Source of the DNA: Actinomadura harenae
GTDB lineage: Bacteria; Actinomycetota; Actinomycetes; Streptosporangiales; Streptosporangiaceae
Assembly: GCF_003696215.1 (NCBI RefSeq)
Contig: NZ_RFFG01000067.1
Location: 1 to 44,456 of the forward strand
Reading direction: 5' to 3'
Length of the DNA stretch: 44,456 bases
The position numbers and the translations under genes were made by a program. The notes below the pieces were generated by a model. That model was given only the letters and a program-made list of their open reading frames with translations. It ran no database searches and had not been told where the DNA came from. Below, in pieces: positions 32,115 to 41,300 of this stretch. How positions within the stretch are numbered: the first letter of the stretch is position 1; every line of letters begins with the position of its first letter.

Positions 32115-33862
32115 GTACCGTCACCACTCCGCCGCCGGCGGTCGCGGCACCGCGTACGCGGCGGCTCCCGGCCCGCGACTCCGACCGGTTCGTCTACGTA
32201 CTGGCGCTGCCGGTCGTGGCCATCCTGGTGTTCCTCGTACTCATTCCGATGCTCGCCACGGCACGCAGCTCCGCCGGGGGCGCCGGGTTCGCCGACAACT
32301 ACCGCAGCCTGCTCTCCGGCGCGTCCGGGCACGCGTTGCTGCTGTCGGTGGGCATCTCACTGGCGTCCGTGCTGTTCTGCGGCGCCCTTGGAACGTTCCT
32401 CGCCGTGCTCCTGACCCGCTTCGAGTTCCCTGGGCGGCGCCTGCTCTCAGTGTTCGCGGTGCTGCCGATGGCGCTGCCCCCCCTGATCGGTGCGGTGGCG
32501 TTCGTCCTGCTCTACAGCGAGACCGGGATCGTGCCGCGGACGTTGCACTCCCTTACGGGGCTGAGTCCCGCCAGCAGCTCGATCGGTGGCGTGTCCGGGG
32601 TCATCCTGGTGCACGCGTTCACCATGTACCCCTACTTCTACCTGTCCGTTTCGGCCGCTCTGGCCGGTCAGGACGCCTCGCTGGAGGAGGCCGCGACCAA
32701 CCTCGGCGCCGGGCGGCTGCGGGTGTGGCGAACCGTTCTGCTGCCGATGCTCACCCCGGCACTGGTGTCCGGCGCGCTGCTCACCTTCATGATGTCGATG
32801 GCGTCGTTCACCGCGCCGCAGTTGTACAACGTGCAGACGCTGACCATGGAGATCGTCTCGGCGCGCACGTCCGGCAACGAGGCTTTGGCCGCGACCCAGG
32901 CGACCGCGTTGTCGCTGGTGTCCATCGTCTTCCTCGTGGCCATGCGCTGGTACCAGGGCCGGCGAGTCCACCGCAGCCTGTCCAAGGGATCCGCCGCGGT
33001 CCGGCGGGGCCTGTCCTCCGGGGCGGCCAGGGTCGCGGCCGGGATCGGCAGCCTGCTGCTCACCCTTGTGCTGATGGCGCCCGTCCTGGTGATCGTGCTG
33101 GTGTCCTTCTCGGTGGACGGCGCGTGGACGACCCAGGTGCTCCCGCCGGAGTACACGGCGGCCAACTACCAGCGGATCTTCACCGACCCGAAAAGCCTGA
33201 TGCCGGTCTCGGTGAGTGTCCAGACGAGCCTGATGGCCACCCTGGCGGCGATTCTGGTGGGTGCGGCGGCGGCCTGGGTGGTCGCCCGCTGGAAGCTGGC
33301 CGGCCGCTGGACGCTGGACGTGGTCATCATGCTGCCCTGGGCGCTGCCCGGCACCGTCATCGGTGTCAACCTGGTCACCGCGTTCAACGAACCGACCGCG
33401 GCCAACCTGGGCCTCACGCTGGTCGGCACGCTGTGGATCCTGCCGGTGGCCTACTTCGTACGGTTCGTGCCGCTGGTGTTCCGCTCCACCGGCGCCTCGC
33501 TCGAGCAGCTCGACCCCACCCTGGAGGAGGCCGCCCGCAGCCTCGGCGCCGGCCCGGTGCGCGTGCTGCGTACGGTGACGTTCCCGCTGGTGCTGCGTGG
33601 CGTGATGGCCGGTGCGCTGCTGGCGTTCGTGGACGGCGTCGGCGAGTACGTCGCCTCGGTGGTGATCTATCCGCCCGGCACGGTCCCGATGTCGGTGGAG
33701 ATCTACAACCGGATCTACGCCTCGGAGTTCGGCACCGCGGCCGCCTTCGGCAGCCTGCAGATCGTGCTCATCCTGTTCGTCCTGTTCGCCTCCCGCCGGC
33801 TTGAGGATGGCCCGCGCCGCCGACCGCGGCGGCGACGCACCCCGGCCGTCAAGGCCTCCTGA
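32111..33862 (+). CDS. ABC transporter permease, fused two-domain (FbpB-like)
   Basis: A 583-aa membrane protein made of two fused BPD_transp_1 domains, with about 12 transmembrane helices. Two EAA loops are readable: 'EEAATNLGAGRLRVWRTVLL' in the first half and 'EEAARSLGAGPVRVLRTV' in the second. Because both halves are on one chain, the importer needs only one permease gene. ATG 32111 overlaps the ATPase stop by ATGA. The C-terminus is strongly basic ('RRRPRRRRTP'), as expected for an inside tail. Confidence 0.9.
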   Translation: MSTVTTPPPAVAAPRTRRLPARDSDRFVYVLALPVVAILVFLVLIPMLATARSSAGGAGFADNYRSLLSGASGHALLLSVGISLASVLFCGALGTFLAVLLTRFEFPGRRLLSVFAVLPMALPPLIGAVAFVLLYSETGIVPRTLHSLTGLSPASSSIGGVSGVILVHAFTMYPYFYLSVSAALAGQDASLEEAATNLGAGRLRVWRTVLLPMLTPALVSGALLTFMMSMASFTAPQLYNVQTLTMEIVSARTSGNEALAATQATALSLVSIVFLVAMRWYQGRRVHRSLSKGSAAVRRGLSSGAARVAAGIGSLLLTLVLMAPVLVIVLVSFSVDGAWTTQVLPPEYTAANYQRIFTDPKSLMPVSVSVQTSLMATLAAILVGAAAAWVVARWKLAGRWTLDVVIMLPWALPGTVIGVNLVTAFNEPTAANLGLTLVGTLWILPVAYFVRFVPLVFRSTGASLEQLDPTLEEAARSLGAGPVRVLRTVTFPLVLRGVMAGALLAFVDGVGEYVASVVIYPPGTVPMSVEIYNRIYASEFGTAAAFGSLQIVLILFVLFASRRLEDGPRRRPRRRRTPAVKAS

Positions 33863-33896
33863 CCTGGCGCTGGAACTTACGAAGAGAGTGATTGAG

Positions 33897-35357
33897 ATGC
33901 CCCTGTCCGTCTACTGGGACAACCACCTGCGGGTGGCCTTCGAGGAATCCGCGCCGCAGCTGTACCGGCCGATGCTGCATGCCAGCCTCGCGCACGTGGT
34001 CATGCTCGCCGAGCAGGGGCTGCTGCCGGCCGACCGCGCCGGTCGCCTGCTCGGCGGCCTGCGTACGCTGCTCAGCGCCGAGGACGACGAGCTGGCCTTC
34101 GACGGCAGCGTCGAGGACGTCTACTACCTGACCGAGCAGCGGCTGGCCAAGGCCGCCGGCATCAAGCAGTCCGAGCTGGACGTTCAACTGGCACGGTCGC
34201 GCAACGACCTGGACGCCGGTGTGTTCCGCATGGTGCTCCGCGACGCGGTGCTGGAGCAGGCGGCGCAGGCCTGCGCCGCCGCCGAGATCGCCGCGGAGCA
34301 GGCCGACCGGTACGCCGACGTGCTGATCACCGGCCTCACCCATCGCCGGCCCGCGCAGCCGACCAGCCTCGGCCACGTCCTGGCCGGCTACGGCGAGGCA
34401 CTGGTCAGCCAGGTCAGGGAGATGCTCTCGGTCTACGACGAGCTGAACGTCAACCCGCTCGGCTCCTGCGCGTTCGCCGGCACCGATCTGCCCATCTCCG
34501 TCGACCGGCTGACCACCCTGCTCGGCTTCCGCACGAGCTTCACCTCCAGCTACGAGGCGGTGGCCGGAGCCGAGCACCTGGTCCGCGCGGCCACGGTGCA
34601 GGCCCGCGTCCTGGCCACCGGCGCCCGGATGGCCCGGACCATGCTGGACTGGATGACCTGGCAGTGGATCGTCACCCCTGAGGCGTACTGCCAGGGGTCC
34701 AGCATCATGCCGCAGAAGAAGAACCCGGTGGTGCTGGAGCACATGTGCTCGATGGCCGGCGCCGCCGCGGCCGACCTCGCCGCCACCCTGAACAACGTCG
34801 GCGTCGCCTGGTACGAGGACTCCAACAACGCCACCACCGACGTGCAGAAGCACCTGTGGCGGGCCAACGACCGGGCGCTGCGCTTCCTCACCCTGATGCG
34901 CGGCCTGCTCAGCGAGATCACGCCGCTGACGCCGCCGGCACCAGAGGACGTGGTGGCCACCGGCGCGACCACCACCGCCATCGCGGAGGCCCTCGCCGGC
35001 GCCGGCATCCCGTGGCGCGGCGCGCACTCCGTGGTCGGCGCGCTGGTCCGCGAGGCGCCGCCCGCGCAGTGGACGGAAGACCTGGTCGCCAAGGCGATCG
35101 AGGAAGCCGGATTGGGCGATGTCGACGGCACGGCGGTACGAGCCGCGCTGGACGCGGGGCTGCGGCCGGAACGCGTACTGGACCGGCCCCAGGTCGGTGG
35201 CCCGGGCCGCGACGCGGTGCGACGTACGGCTGCCGGAGTGGCCGAGGCGGCGCGGTCGCTGTCCAACGAGTTCGCCGAGCGGCGCCTCGCGCTGCGGCAG
35301 GCCGAGGACGCGCTGCGCGCCGCGGTGGACGGCCGCCTGGCCGGAACCGACCAGTGA
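33897..35357 (+). CDS. Argininosuccinate lyase/fumarase-superfamily enzyme
   Basis: A 486-aa lyase that should catalyse a beta-elimination releasing fumarate from a C-N (or C-O) bonded succinyl group. Superfamily landmarks are 'DVQLARSRNDLDAGVFRM' (ASL-like SRND block), 'GLTHRRPAQPTSLGH' (THxQxAQP block, with His), 'FAGTDLPISVDRLTTLLGF' and the signature loop 'GSSIMPQKKNP' (about 266-276) with the catalytic serine. It resembles ArgH more than fumarase. Its setting with an importer, a kinase and an amidohydrolase, and no other arg genes, argues against a role in arginine synthesis and for breakdown of an imported amino-succinate-type compound. ATG 33897 is chosen because GAAGAGAG lies eight bases upstream; the frame is open from 33801 within the permease gene. 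Confidence 0.85.
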   Translation: MPLSVYWDNHLRVAFEESAPQLYRPMLHASLAHVVMLAEQGLLPADRAGRLLGGLRTLLSAEDDELAFDGSVEDVYYLTEQRLAKAAGIKQSELDVQLARSRNDLDAGVFRMVLRDAVLEQAAQACAAAEIAAEQADRYADVLITGLTHRRPAQPTSLGHVLAGYGEALVSQVREMLSVYDELNVNPLGSCAFAGTDLPISVDRLTTLLGFRTSFTSSYEAVAGAEHLVRAATVQARVLATGARMARTMLDWMTWQWIVTPEAYCQGSSIMPQKKNPVVLEHMCSMAGAAAADLAATLNNVGVAWYEDSNNATTDVQKHLWRANDRALRFLTLMRGLLSEITPLTPPAPEDVVATGATTTAIAEALAGAGIPWRGAHSVVGALVREAPPAQWTEDLVAKAIEEAGLGDVDGTAVRAALDAGLRPERVLDRPQVGGPGRDAVRRTAAGVAEAARSLSNEFAERRLALRQAEDALRAAVDGRLAGTDQ

Positions 35358-36316
35358 GCGCCTCTGTGGACAAGGCGCCCGCGGGCTCCCGGATCACCGT
35401 TGTCGGCAACGTCAACCTGGACGTGCTGATGTCCGGAGTGGCCGACCTGCCCGAGCCCGGCACCGAACGGATCGTGCCGCCCATCGCCCTGCGTACGGGA
35501 GGCTCGGCGGCCAACACCGCCATCACCCTGGCCAGGCTCGGCCGGTCCACCGTGCTGGCCGGTCTGCTCGGCGACGATGACACCGCGCACCTGCTGCGGC
35601 GGCAGCTCGACATCCCCGGCCTGCACACTCGTCTGGCCCGGATGCCGGGAAGGCACACCGGGGTGACGGTCGCCGTGGAATCGCCTGGGCGGGACCGCGC
35701 GTTCCTGTCCTCGCTCGGCGCCATGGCGGACCTCGACGCCGACGCGGTCCCGGAGGATGTGCTGCCCGCGGCGTTCGTGCTGCTGTCCGGGTACTTCCTG
35801 CTGCCCGGCGTCCAGGGCGCGCCGGCCCGTACGCTGCTCGACCGGGCCAGGGCTGCGGGGGCCCGCACCGCGCTGGACACCGGATGGGATCCGGGTGGGT
35901 GGCCGCCGGAGACCCGCGCCGACGTGCTGGCCCTGCTCCGGCACGTGGACGTGTTCCTGCCCAATGACGACGAGATCCGGACGCTGACCGGGCACTCGTC
36001 GGCCGAGGCGGCGGCGCGGGAGGTCGCGGACACCACGGGAGCCGTCGTCGTCGTCAAGTGCGGTGCTCGCGGTGCGCTGCTCGCCAGGCCGGGGCAGCCG
36101 GTGACCGCTCACGCAGCGGTGAACGTCCAGGTGCGCGACTCGACCGGGGCGGGCGACGCGTTCAACGCGGGGCTGCTGCACCGGCTCGCCGACGGCGCCG
36201 AGCCGGAAGCGGCGGTGGAGTACGCGAGCAGCGTCGCCGCCACAGTGATCAGCAAGCCCTCGCACGACCGCAGGTTCACTCCGGACGAGGTGCTCCAGGG
36301 GGCGACGGCATCGTGA
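35354..36316 (+). CDS. PfkB-family carbohydrate/nucleoside kinase
   Basis: A 320-aa ribokinase-type enzyme. The N-terminal motif 'VGNVNLDVLMSG', the 'GGSAANTAITLARLG' loop (signature 1), 'FLPNDDEIRTLTG' and the C-terminal 'DSTGAGDAFNAGLL' with the catalytic Asp (about 268) are all present. It phosphorylates a hydroxyl of a sugar or similar compound. GTG 35354 overlaps the lyase stop by GTGA. In this operon it would act on the product of the lyase or on the imported solute; the substrate cannot be told from the sequence. Confidence 0.9.
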   Translation: MSASVDKAPAGSRITVVGNVNLDVLMSGVADLPEPGTERIVPPIALRTGGSAANTAITLARLGRSTVLAGLLGDDDTAHLLRRQLDIPGLHTRLARMPGRHTGVTVAVESPGRDRAFLSSLGAMADLDADAVPEDVLPAAFVLLSGYFLLPGVQGAPARTLLDRARAAGARTALDTGWDPGGWPPETRADVLALLRHVDVFLPNDDEIRTLTGHSSAEAAAREVADTTGAVVVVKCGARGALLARPGQPVTAHAAVNVQVRDSTGAGDAFNAGLLHRLADGAEPEAAVEYASSVAATVISKPSHDRRFTPDEVLQGATAS

Positions 36317-37296
36317 CCATGGCCGTGCAGGGCATCCCGATCATCGACTTCCACCTGCACTTCCAGATGGAGAATGACGCGGCCACCCGGGATCTGGCCG
36401 GCGGCCAGTTCCACTGTGCCGACCACGACGGGCCGGCCGAGCGCAGGAGACGCGAACAGGTGGCCGAGCAGTCCCGGCGCTGGCGGCGGGCCTGGGACTT
36501 CCCGGACCCGAAGCCGGACGCCGAGCGTGGCTGGGAGTCGGAGGCCGATCTCTGGCTGGCCGAGCTGGACCGCTACCAGATCGCGCACGCGGCCTTCGTC
36601 ACCGGCTGCGGCGACGAGCGGGTCGGGCAGCTGGTGGCCAGGGCGCCCGAGCGGTTCTCCGGGATGGCCAACCTGACCGACCTGACCGCCCCCGACGCGG
36701 CGGAGCGGCTCGAGCACGCGGTCACCGTGCTCAGGCTGCGTGGCCTGAAACTGTTCGCCCCGCTGCTGCCGCACCGGATCGACGACCCGGCCGCGGACCC
36801 GGTGTGGCGGGTCGCCGCCCGCCACGACATCCCCGTGCTGATCCACTTCGGACACTGCGGGTCCAGCGGCGGGATCGCGCACAACGCGCACATCGAGCCG
36901 GCGTGGCTGGAGCCGGTCGCCAAGCGGCATCCGGGCGTCACGTTCGTGGTGCCGCACTTCGGCGTGCAGCACGTGCAGCAGATGCTGTTCCTCTGCTGGG
37001 CCTGCCCGAACGTGTGCGTGGACACGTCCGGATCCAACCAGTGGGTGCGCTGGATGCCCTACCGGCTCACCCTGGAGGACCTGTTCCGCCGCTGCTACGA
37101 GACGATCGGTCCCGACCGGATCATCTTCGGCAGCGACTCTTCGTGGTTTCCCCGCGGCTACTGCTACCGCTACCTCGCCGACCAGATGCGGATCTGCCAC
37201 GAGATGAACATGCCGGAGCCCGACCTTCACCGGATCTTCGGCGGCAACGCGGCCCGTCTGCTCGGTATCTCATCGGCCCTCGAAGGATCGACCTGA
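36313..37296 (+). CDS. Amidohydrolase-2 family metal-dependent hydrolase
   Basis: A 327-aa TIM-barrel enzyme of the amidohydrolase-2 (ACMSD/hydroxyphenylacetate-type) family: 'IIDFHLHF' holds the HxH metal pair (about 14-16), then 'GLKLFAPL', 'VLIHFGHCG' (His), 'VVPHFGVQH' (His) and 'IIFGSDSSWFPRG' (metal Asp). 'IFGGNAARLLGI' is the typical C-terminal end. Members hydrolyse amides, lactones or decarboxylate. GTG 36313 is preferred for its GTGA overlap with the kinase; ATG 36319 is close. It is the last gene of the operon and lies about 260 bases before scar 2. Confidence 0.88.
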   Translation: MTMAVQGIPIIDFHLHFQMENDAATRDLAGGQFHCADHDGPAERRRREQVAEQSRRWRRAWDFPDPKPDAERGWESEADLWLAELDRYQIAHAAFVTGCGDERVGQLVARAPERFSGMANLTDLTAPDAAERLEHAVTVLRLRGLKLFAPLLPHRIDDPAADPVWRVAARHDIPVLIHFGHCGSSGGIAHNAHIEPAWLEPVAKRHPGVTFVVPHFGVQHVQQMLFLCWACPNVCVDTSGSNQWVRWMPYRLTLEDLFRRCYETIGPDRIIFGSDSSWFPRGYCYRYLADQMRICHEMNMPEPDLHRIFGGNAARLLGISSALEGST

Positions 37297-37553
37297 GAGA
37301 GCCCGAGCCCGGACCACCGACATGCCGGCCTGTCGGCGCCGAAAATTGTGTCACCCTATGCGACCTGCGCGTATTCGTGGATCAGTCCCCTAAGCCGATC
37401 ACGTCGTCTGATCTTGATCGGGTTTTCTGGTGGGGTCCGACAAGAACGACGACCACCAAGCCGTGGCGGCGTGGCATGCTGCTGCGGCTCTCCGCCGGCT
37501 ACTGCCATACCTGATCACATCGAACGACGCATAGCTGAAGCGCGGCGAGGACG

Positions 37554-37593
37554 AATCCGTAGGTTGTGGGTTCGAGTCGCACGCGACCCACCA
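37554..37593 (+). repeat. Attachment-site scar 2: 3' end of tRNA-Lys
   Basis: AATCCGTAGGTTGTGGGTTCG begins this second copy, which continues through the T-arm to ACCA at 37593. It is a direct repeat of 28304-28343 with a single C-to-G change in the T-stem (GAGTCGCAC), which would break a pair. No 5' half precedes it. Similarity goes on through the terminator hairpin (to about 37640), so the repeat is close to 90 bp in all. Confidence 0.8.
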
Positions 37594-37601
37594 CCTCTGA
37601 A

Positions 37602-37634
37602 CTGGGCGAACGCGAGTATGCCGCGTTCGCCCAG
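37602..37634 (+). terminator. Hairpin after tRNA scar 2
   Basis: CTGGGCGAACGC, loop GAGTATGCC, GCGTTCGCCCAG: a perfect 12-bp stem followed by TGTCATTTT. It is probably the original terminator of the tRNA-Lys gene. Confidence 0.75.
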
Positions 37635-38380
37635 TGTCATTTTGGGCCGTTTCGTCCCCGTGGTCGTCCGGCGGTCGGTTCCCCCTGGCCACTCCTCGGA
37701 CACGTCCGGTTGGTGGTCGGCTCAGGGCGGAGGGCAAGGCCCCGGCTCTCGCGTGTCCGTCCGCGCCTCGGCGATCCACGCCCGGACCCGACCTGATCGG
37801 CTACTTGCGTCCCGGCCCTCCGGGGCTCGCCCGTGGCTGACCGGCTCATGTGCGGCAGGGATGCTTGTGAACGCGTGCGGAGTCTCTTGATCATGCGTGC
37901 GAAGAGGTCGACGAGCGCGGACGCTGAAGACGATCTTCATTAGGGTCCCGCTATCGGGCGTGCCGTACCGGCTTGCTCATGGCGTCTCGCCGAGATGGTG
38001 GTACCTACCGGTCCCCCGGAAAGCCTGCGTCCGATACCCCCATCACCAAGGGACAGAAGGCTCATGGATCGCATGCGTGTAGGCGGCGCAAGGTTGCACC
38101 GCCTGGCATCGGTATCGCGGCCATGACCGCCGTTGTGGGTGTCACCACCTCGGCGGGATCTGAGGCACTGCCGCTCTCCCCTGGCCAGAACGTGGCGGCA
38201 TTAGTTCGGGACGCGTGACCGGTCTGAACACCGCGCCGTAGGGCCCGTGCCTTCTGTAGGAGGCGTGCCGCCCGCTCCCACCCGGCAGTCGTTGAACCGC
38301 ACCCATTGATCAGCGGTACCCGACCTGTCACGCCGAGGCGCTGCTCGCTTCCGTCGCACACCCCGCAAGATCGAGGCTGA
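37635..38380. other. Intergenic stretch before the NRPS operon
   Basis: About 745 bases without a supportable gene. An open frame at 37973-38218 ends in 'LPLSPGQNVAALVRDA', but it lacks a ribosome site and family resemblance. The promoter of the NRPS operon should lie in the last 150 bases; no consensus element stood out. Confidence 0.4.
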
Positions 38381-41300
38381 ATGACCGCGTACCAGCAGGT
38401 GGGATCCGCTTCTTCCAACGCCGGAACGGGATCGGGAACCGTAGGGCGCTGCCTCCACGAACTGGTGGAGTCCCGCGCCGACGCCACCCCCGACGCCGTC
38501 GCGGTGGTGTGCGAGGGCCGGGTCCTCGGCTACGGCGAGCTCGACCGCCGGGCCAATCAGGTGGCCCGTTGGCTGCGCGAGCGCGGCGTCGGTCCGGACA
38601 CGTTCGTGGGAGTGTGCACGGACCGGTCGCCCGACATGGTCGTGGCGCTGCTGGCGGTGCTGAAGGCGGGCGGCGCCTACGTGCCCCTGGACCCCGCCTA
38701 TCCCGCTGCCCGGCTGGCGTTCATCGCCGCCGACACCGGGATCGCCGTCCTGCTCACGCAGCGCGATCTCGCCGACCGGTTCCCGGAGGTCCCCGTCCGG
38801 CTCAGCCTCGACGCCGATGAGCCGTCGCTGGCAGCGCTGCCGGACGAGCGCCCGGAACCGGCGGCGTCGCCCGCGGACCTCGCCTACGTCATCCACACCT
38901 CCGGATCGACCGGCACCCCCAAGGGCGTCCTCGTCGAGCACCGGTCCATCGTCAACGTCGTCACGGCCCTGGGGTCGGAGCTCGGGGTCGGCCCCGGCGA
39001 CCGGCTCCTCGCCGTCTGCTCGCTCTCCTTCGACGTGGCGGCCTTCGAGCTCTTCGTCCCCTTGGCCGCCGGCGCGGCGGTGGTCCTCGCCGACCGCGCC
39101 ACCGCGGCCGACGGCGCGCTGCTCGCCGACGTCCTGGACCGGGCCGGGATCACGCTGCTGAACGCCTCGCCGACGACGTGGCGGACACTGTTCGAGGCCG
39201 GCTGGACCGGCCGCGAGGGGCTGCGGGCGGTGTGCGGCGGCGAGGCGTTCCCTCCCGAGCTGGCCGAGCGGCTCCTCGGCTGCACCGCCGAGGTGTGGAA
39301 CATGTACGGGCCCACGGAGACCACGCTCATCTCGGTGGCCCACCGGGTCACGGCCGCCGACACACGGGGCTCGGCGATCCCGATCGGCCGCCCGATCGCC
39401 GGCACCCGGCTGTGCGTCGTCGGCGAAGGGCTGGCCCCGGTCGCGGACGAGGACGCCGGGGAGTTGCTGATCGCCGGCGCCGGCGTGGCGCGCGGCTATC
39501 TCCACCGGCCCGAGCTGAGCGAGGAGAAGTTCCTGCCGCTGGCCCTCGAAGGCGACGGCCCGCAGCGCTTCTACCGCACCGGTGACCTCGTGCGCAGGCG
39601 TCCCGACGGCACGGTGGAGTACCTGGGACGCCTGGACCGGCAGGCCAAGGTCCGCGGCTTCCGCATCGAGCCCGGGGAGGTCGAGGCCGCGCTGGGCCGA
39701 CTGCCCGGGGTGACCGCGTGCGCCGTGGAGGTCCGCGAGGACGTCCCGGGGGACCGCCGCCTCGTCGGCTACTACATCACCGACCCCGCCGGCCCCGCGG
39801 TCCCGGGCCCGGCCCTGCGCCGCGCACTCGCCGCCGGACTCCCCGAACACCTGGTGCCCTCGATCCTGGTGCGGCTCGACGCGTTCCCGCTGACCCCGAA
39901 CGGCAAGATCGACCGCGCGGCGCTGCCCGCCCCCGGCGGCTCCCGCCCCGAGCTGGACGTCGCCTTCGCCGCCCCGACGACGCCGACCGAGCAGCGCCTG
40001 GCCGCCCTGTGGTCCGCCGTCCTCGGCCTGGACCCCGGGACCGTCGGCGCCGACGACCGGTTCGGCGACCTGGGCGGGCACTCACTGGCCGCCGCGCGGA
40101 TCTGCGCCCTGATCACCCGCGAGTTCGGCGCGGCGGTCTCCCTCGCGGCGTTCCTCGCGGCCGCGACCGTGCGCGCCGTGGCGGCGGCCGTCGACGCCGG
40201 CCCGCGCGCCGAGGCCGGACCGGCCCTGGTCCGCGACCCGGAGCGCCGCAGCCATCCGCTCACCGGCGTACAGCGGCAGCTGTGGGCCCTGCGGCAGGTC
40301 GGGGACGCCGCACCGGCGACCACGGTCGCCTCCCGGTTCCGGCTGGACGCCGCGTGGCCGGCCGCCGGCCCGGCCCCGGCGCTCGGCGCCGTGCTGGACG
40401 CCCTGGTGCTGCGCCACGAAGTGCTGCGGAGCGTGGTGCGGACGTCCGGCGGGGAGCCGGTCGCGCTCGTCCGGCCCGCCGGGACGGTGCCGGTCGACGA
40501 GCACGATCTCCGGCCCCTGTCGCCGCTGGACCGCGCCGAGCACGCCGAGGCCCTGGCCCGAGCGGCCGCCGCGCACGCCTTCGACCTCGCCGAGGAGACG
40601 CCGCTGCTGCGCGCTTTGGCGCTCCGGCTCGACGAGCGGACCGTCGAGGTGGTCCTCGTGACCGACCACCTCGTCTTCGACGGGGCCTCCTGCGCGGTGG
40701 TGATGACGGCGCTGGCCGACGGTGTCGCGGCCGAGCTGCGCGGCGGTTCGGCCGAGGAGGTGATCCCCGAGCCGGCCGTCCAGATGGGCGACGTCGCGGT
40801 GCACGAACTCGCGCTGGCAGAGCTCACCGAGCGCGCCGAGGGGCTCCGCGCGTTCTGGACCCGGGAACTGGCCGGCGCCGAGCCGCCGTACGCGCTGGCC
40901 ACCCGCCGCGGCGGGGACGGCCTGGCCGCCTTCCGCGGCGAGCGGCTGACCCGGCCGCTGGACCGGACGACGGCCGCGGCGGTCTCGGACTTCGCGGCGC
41001 GGAACGGCGTGTCGCCGTTCGCCGTGTACGCCGCCGCGCTCGGCGAGATCGTCGGCCGCCGCACCGGCGCGACCGACGTGCTGCTCGGCATGGCGGTCGC
41101 CTCCCGGTCGCATCCCGACACCGCGGGCCTGGTCGGCCCGCTGGCCGACGTCCTGCCGCTCCGGTTCCGCCGGCCGGACGGGACGTCCGGGGCGGTCGGG
41201 GGGTTCGGGGCGGTCGGGGGGTTCGGGGCGCTGGCCGGGGAGGTCGATCGCGCGGTCGTTCGCGCGCTGGACCACCAGGGGCTGCCCGGTCCCGAACTCG

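Noticed and set aside
37554..37593. Second functional tRNA gene
   Set aside because: Begins after the anticodon and has a T-stem mismatch; it is a scar.
37973..38218. Small gene of 81 codons before the NRPS operon
   Set aside because: No ribosome site, no recognised family, composition ambiguous; left as intergenic.
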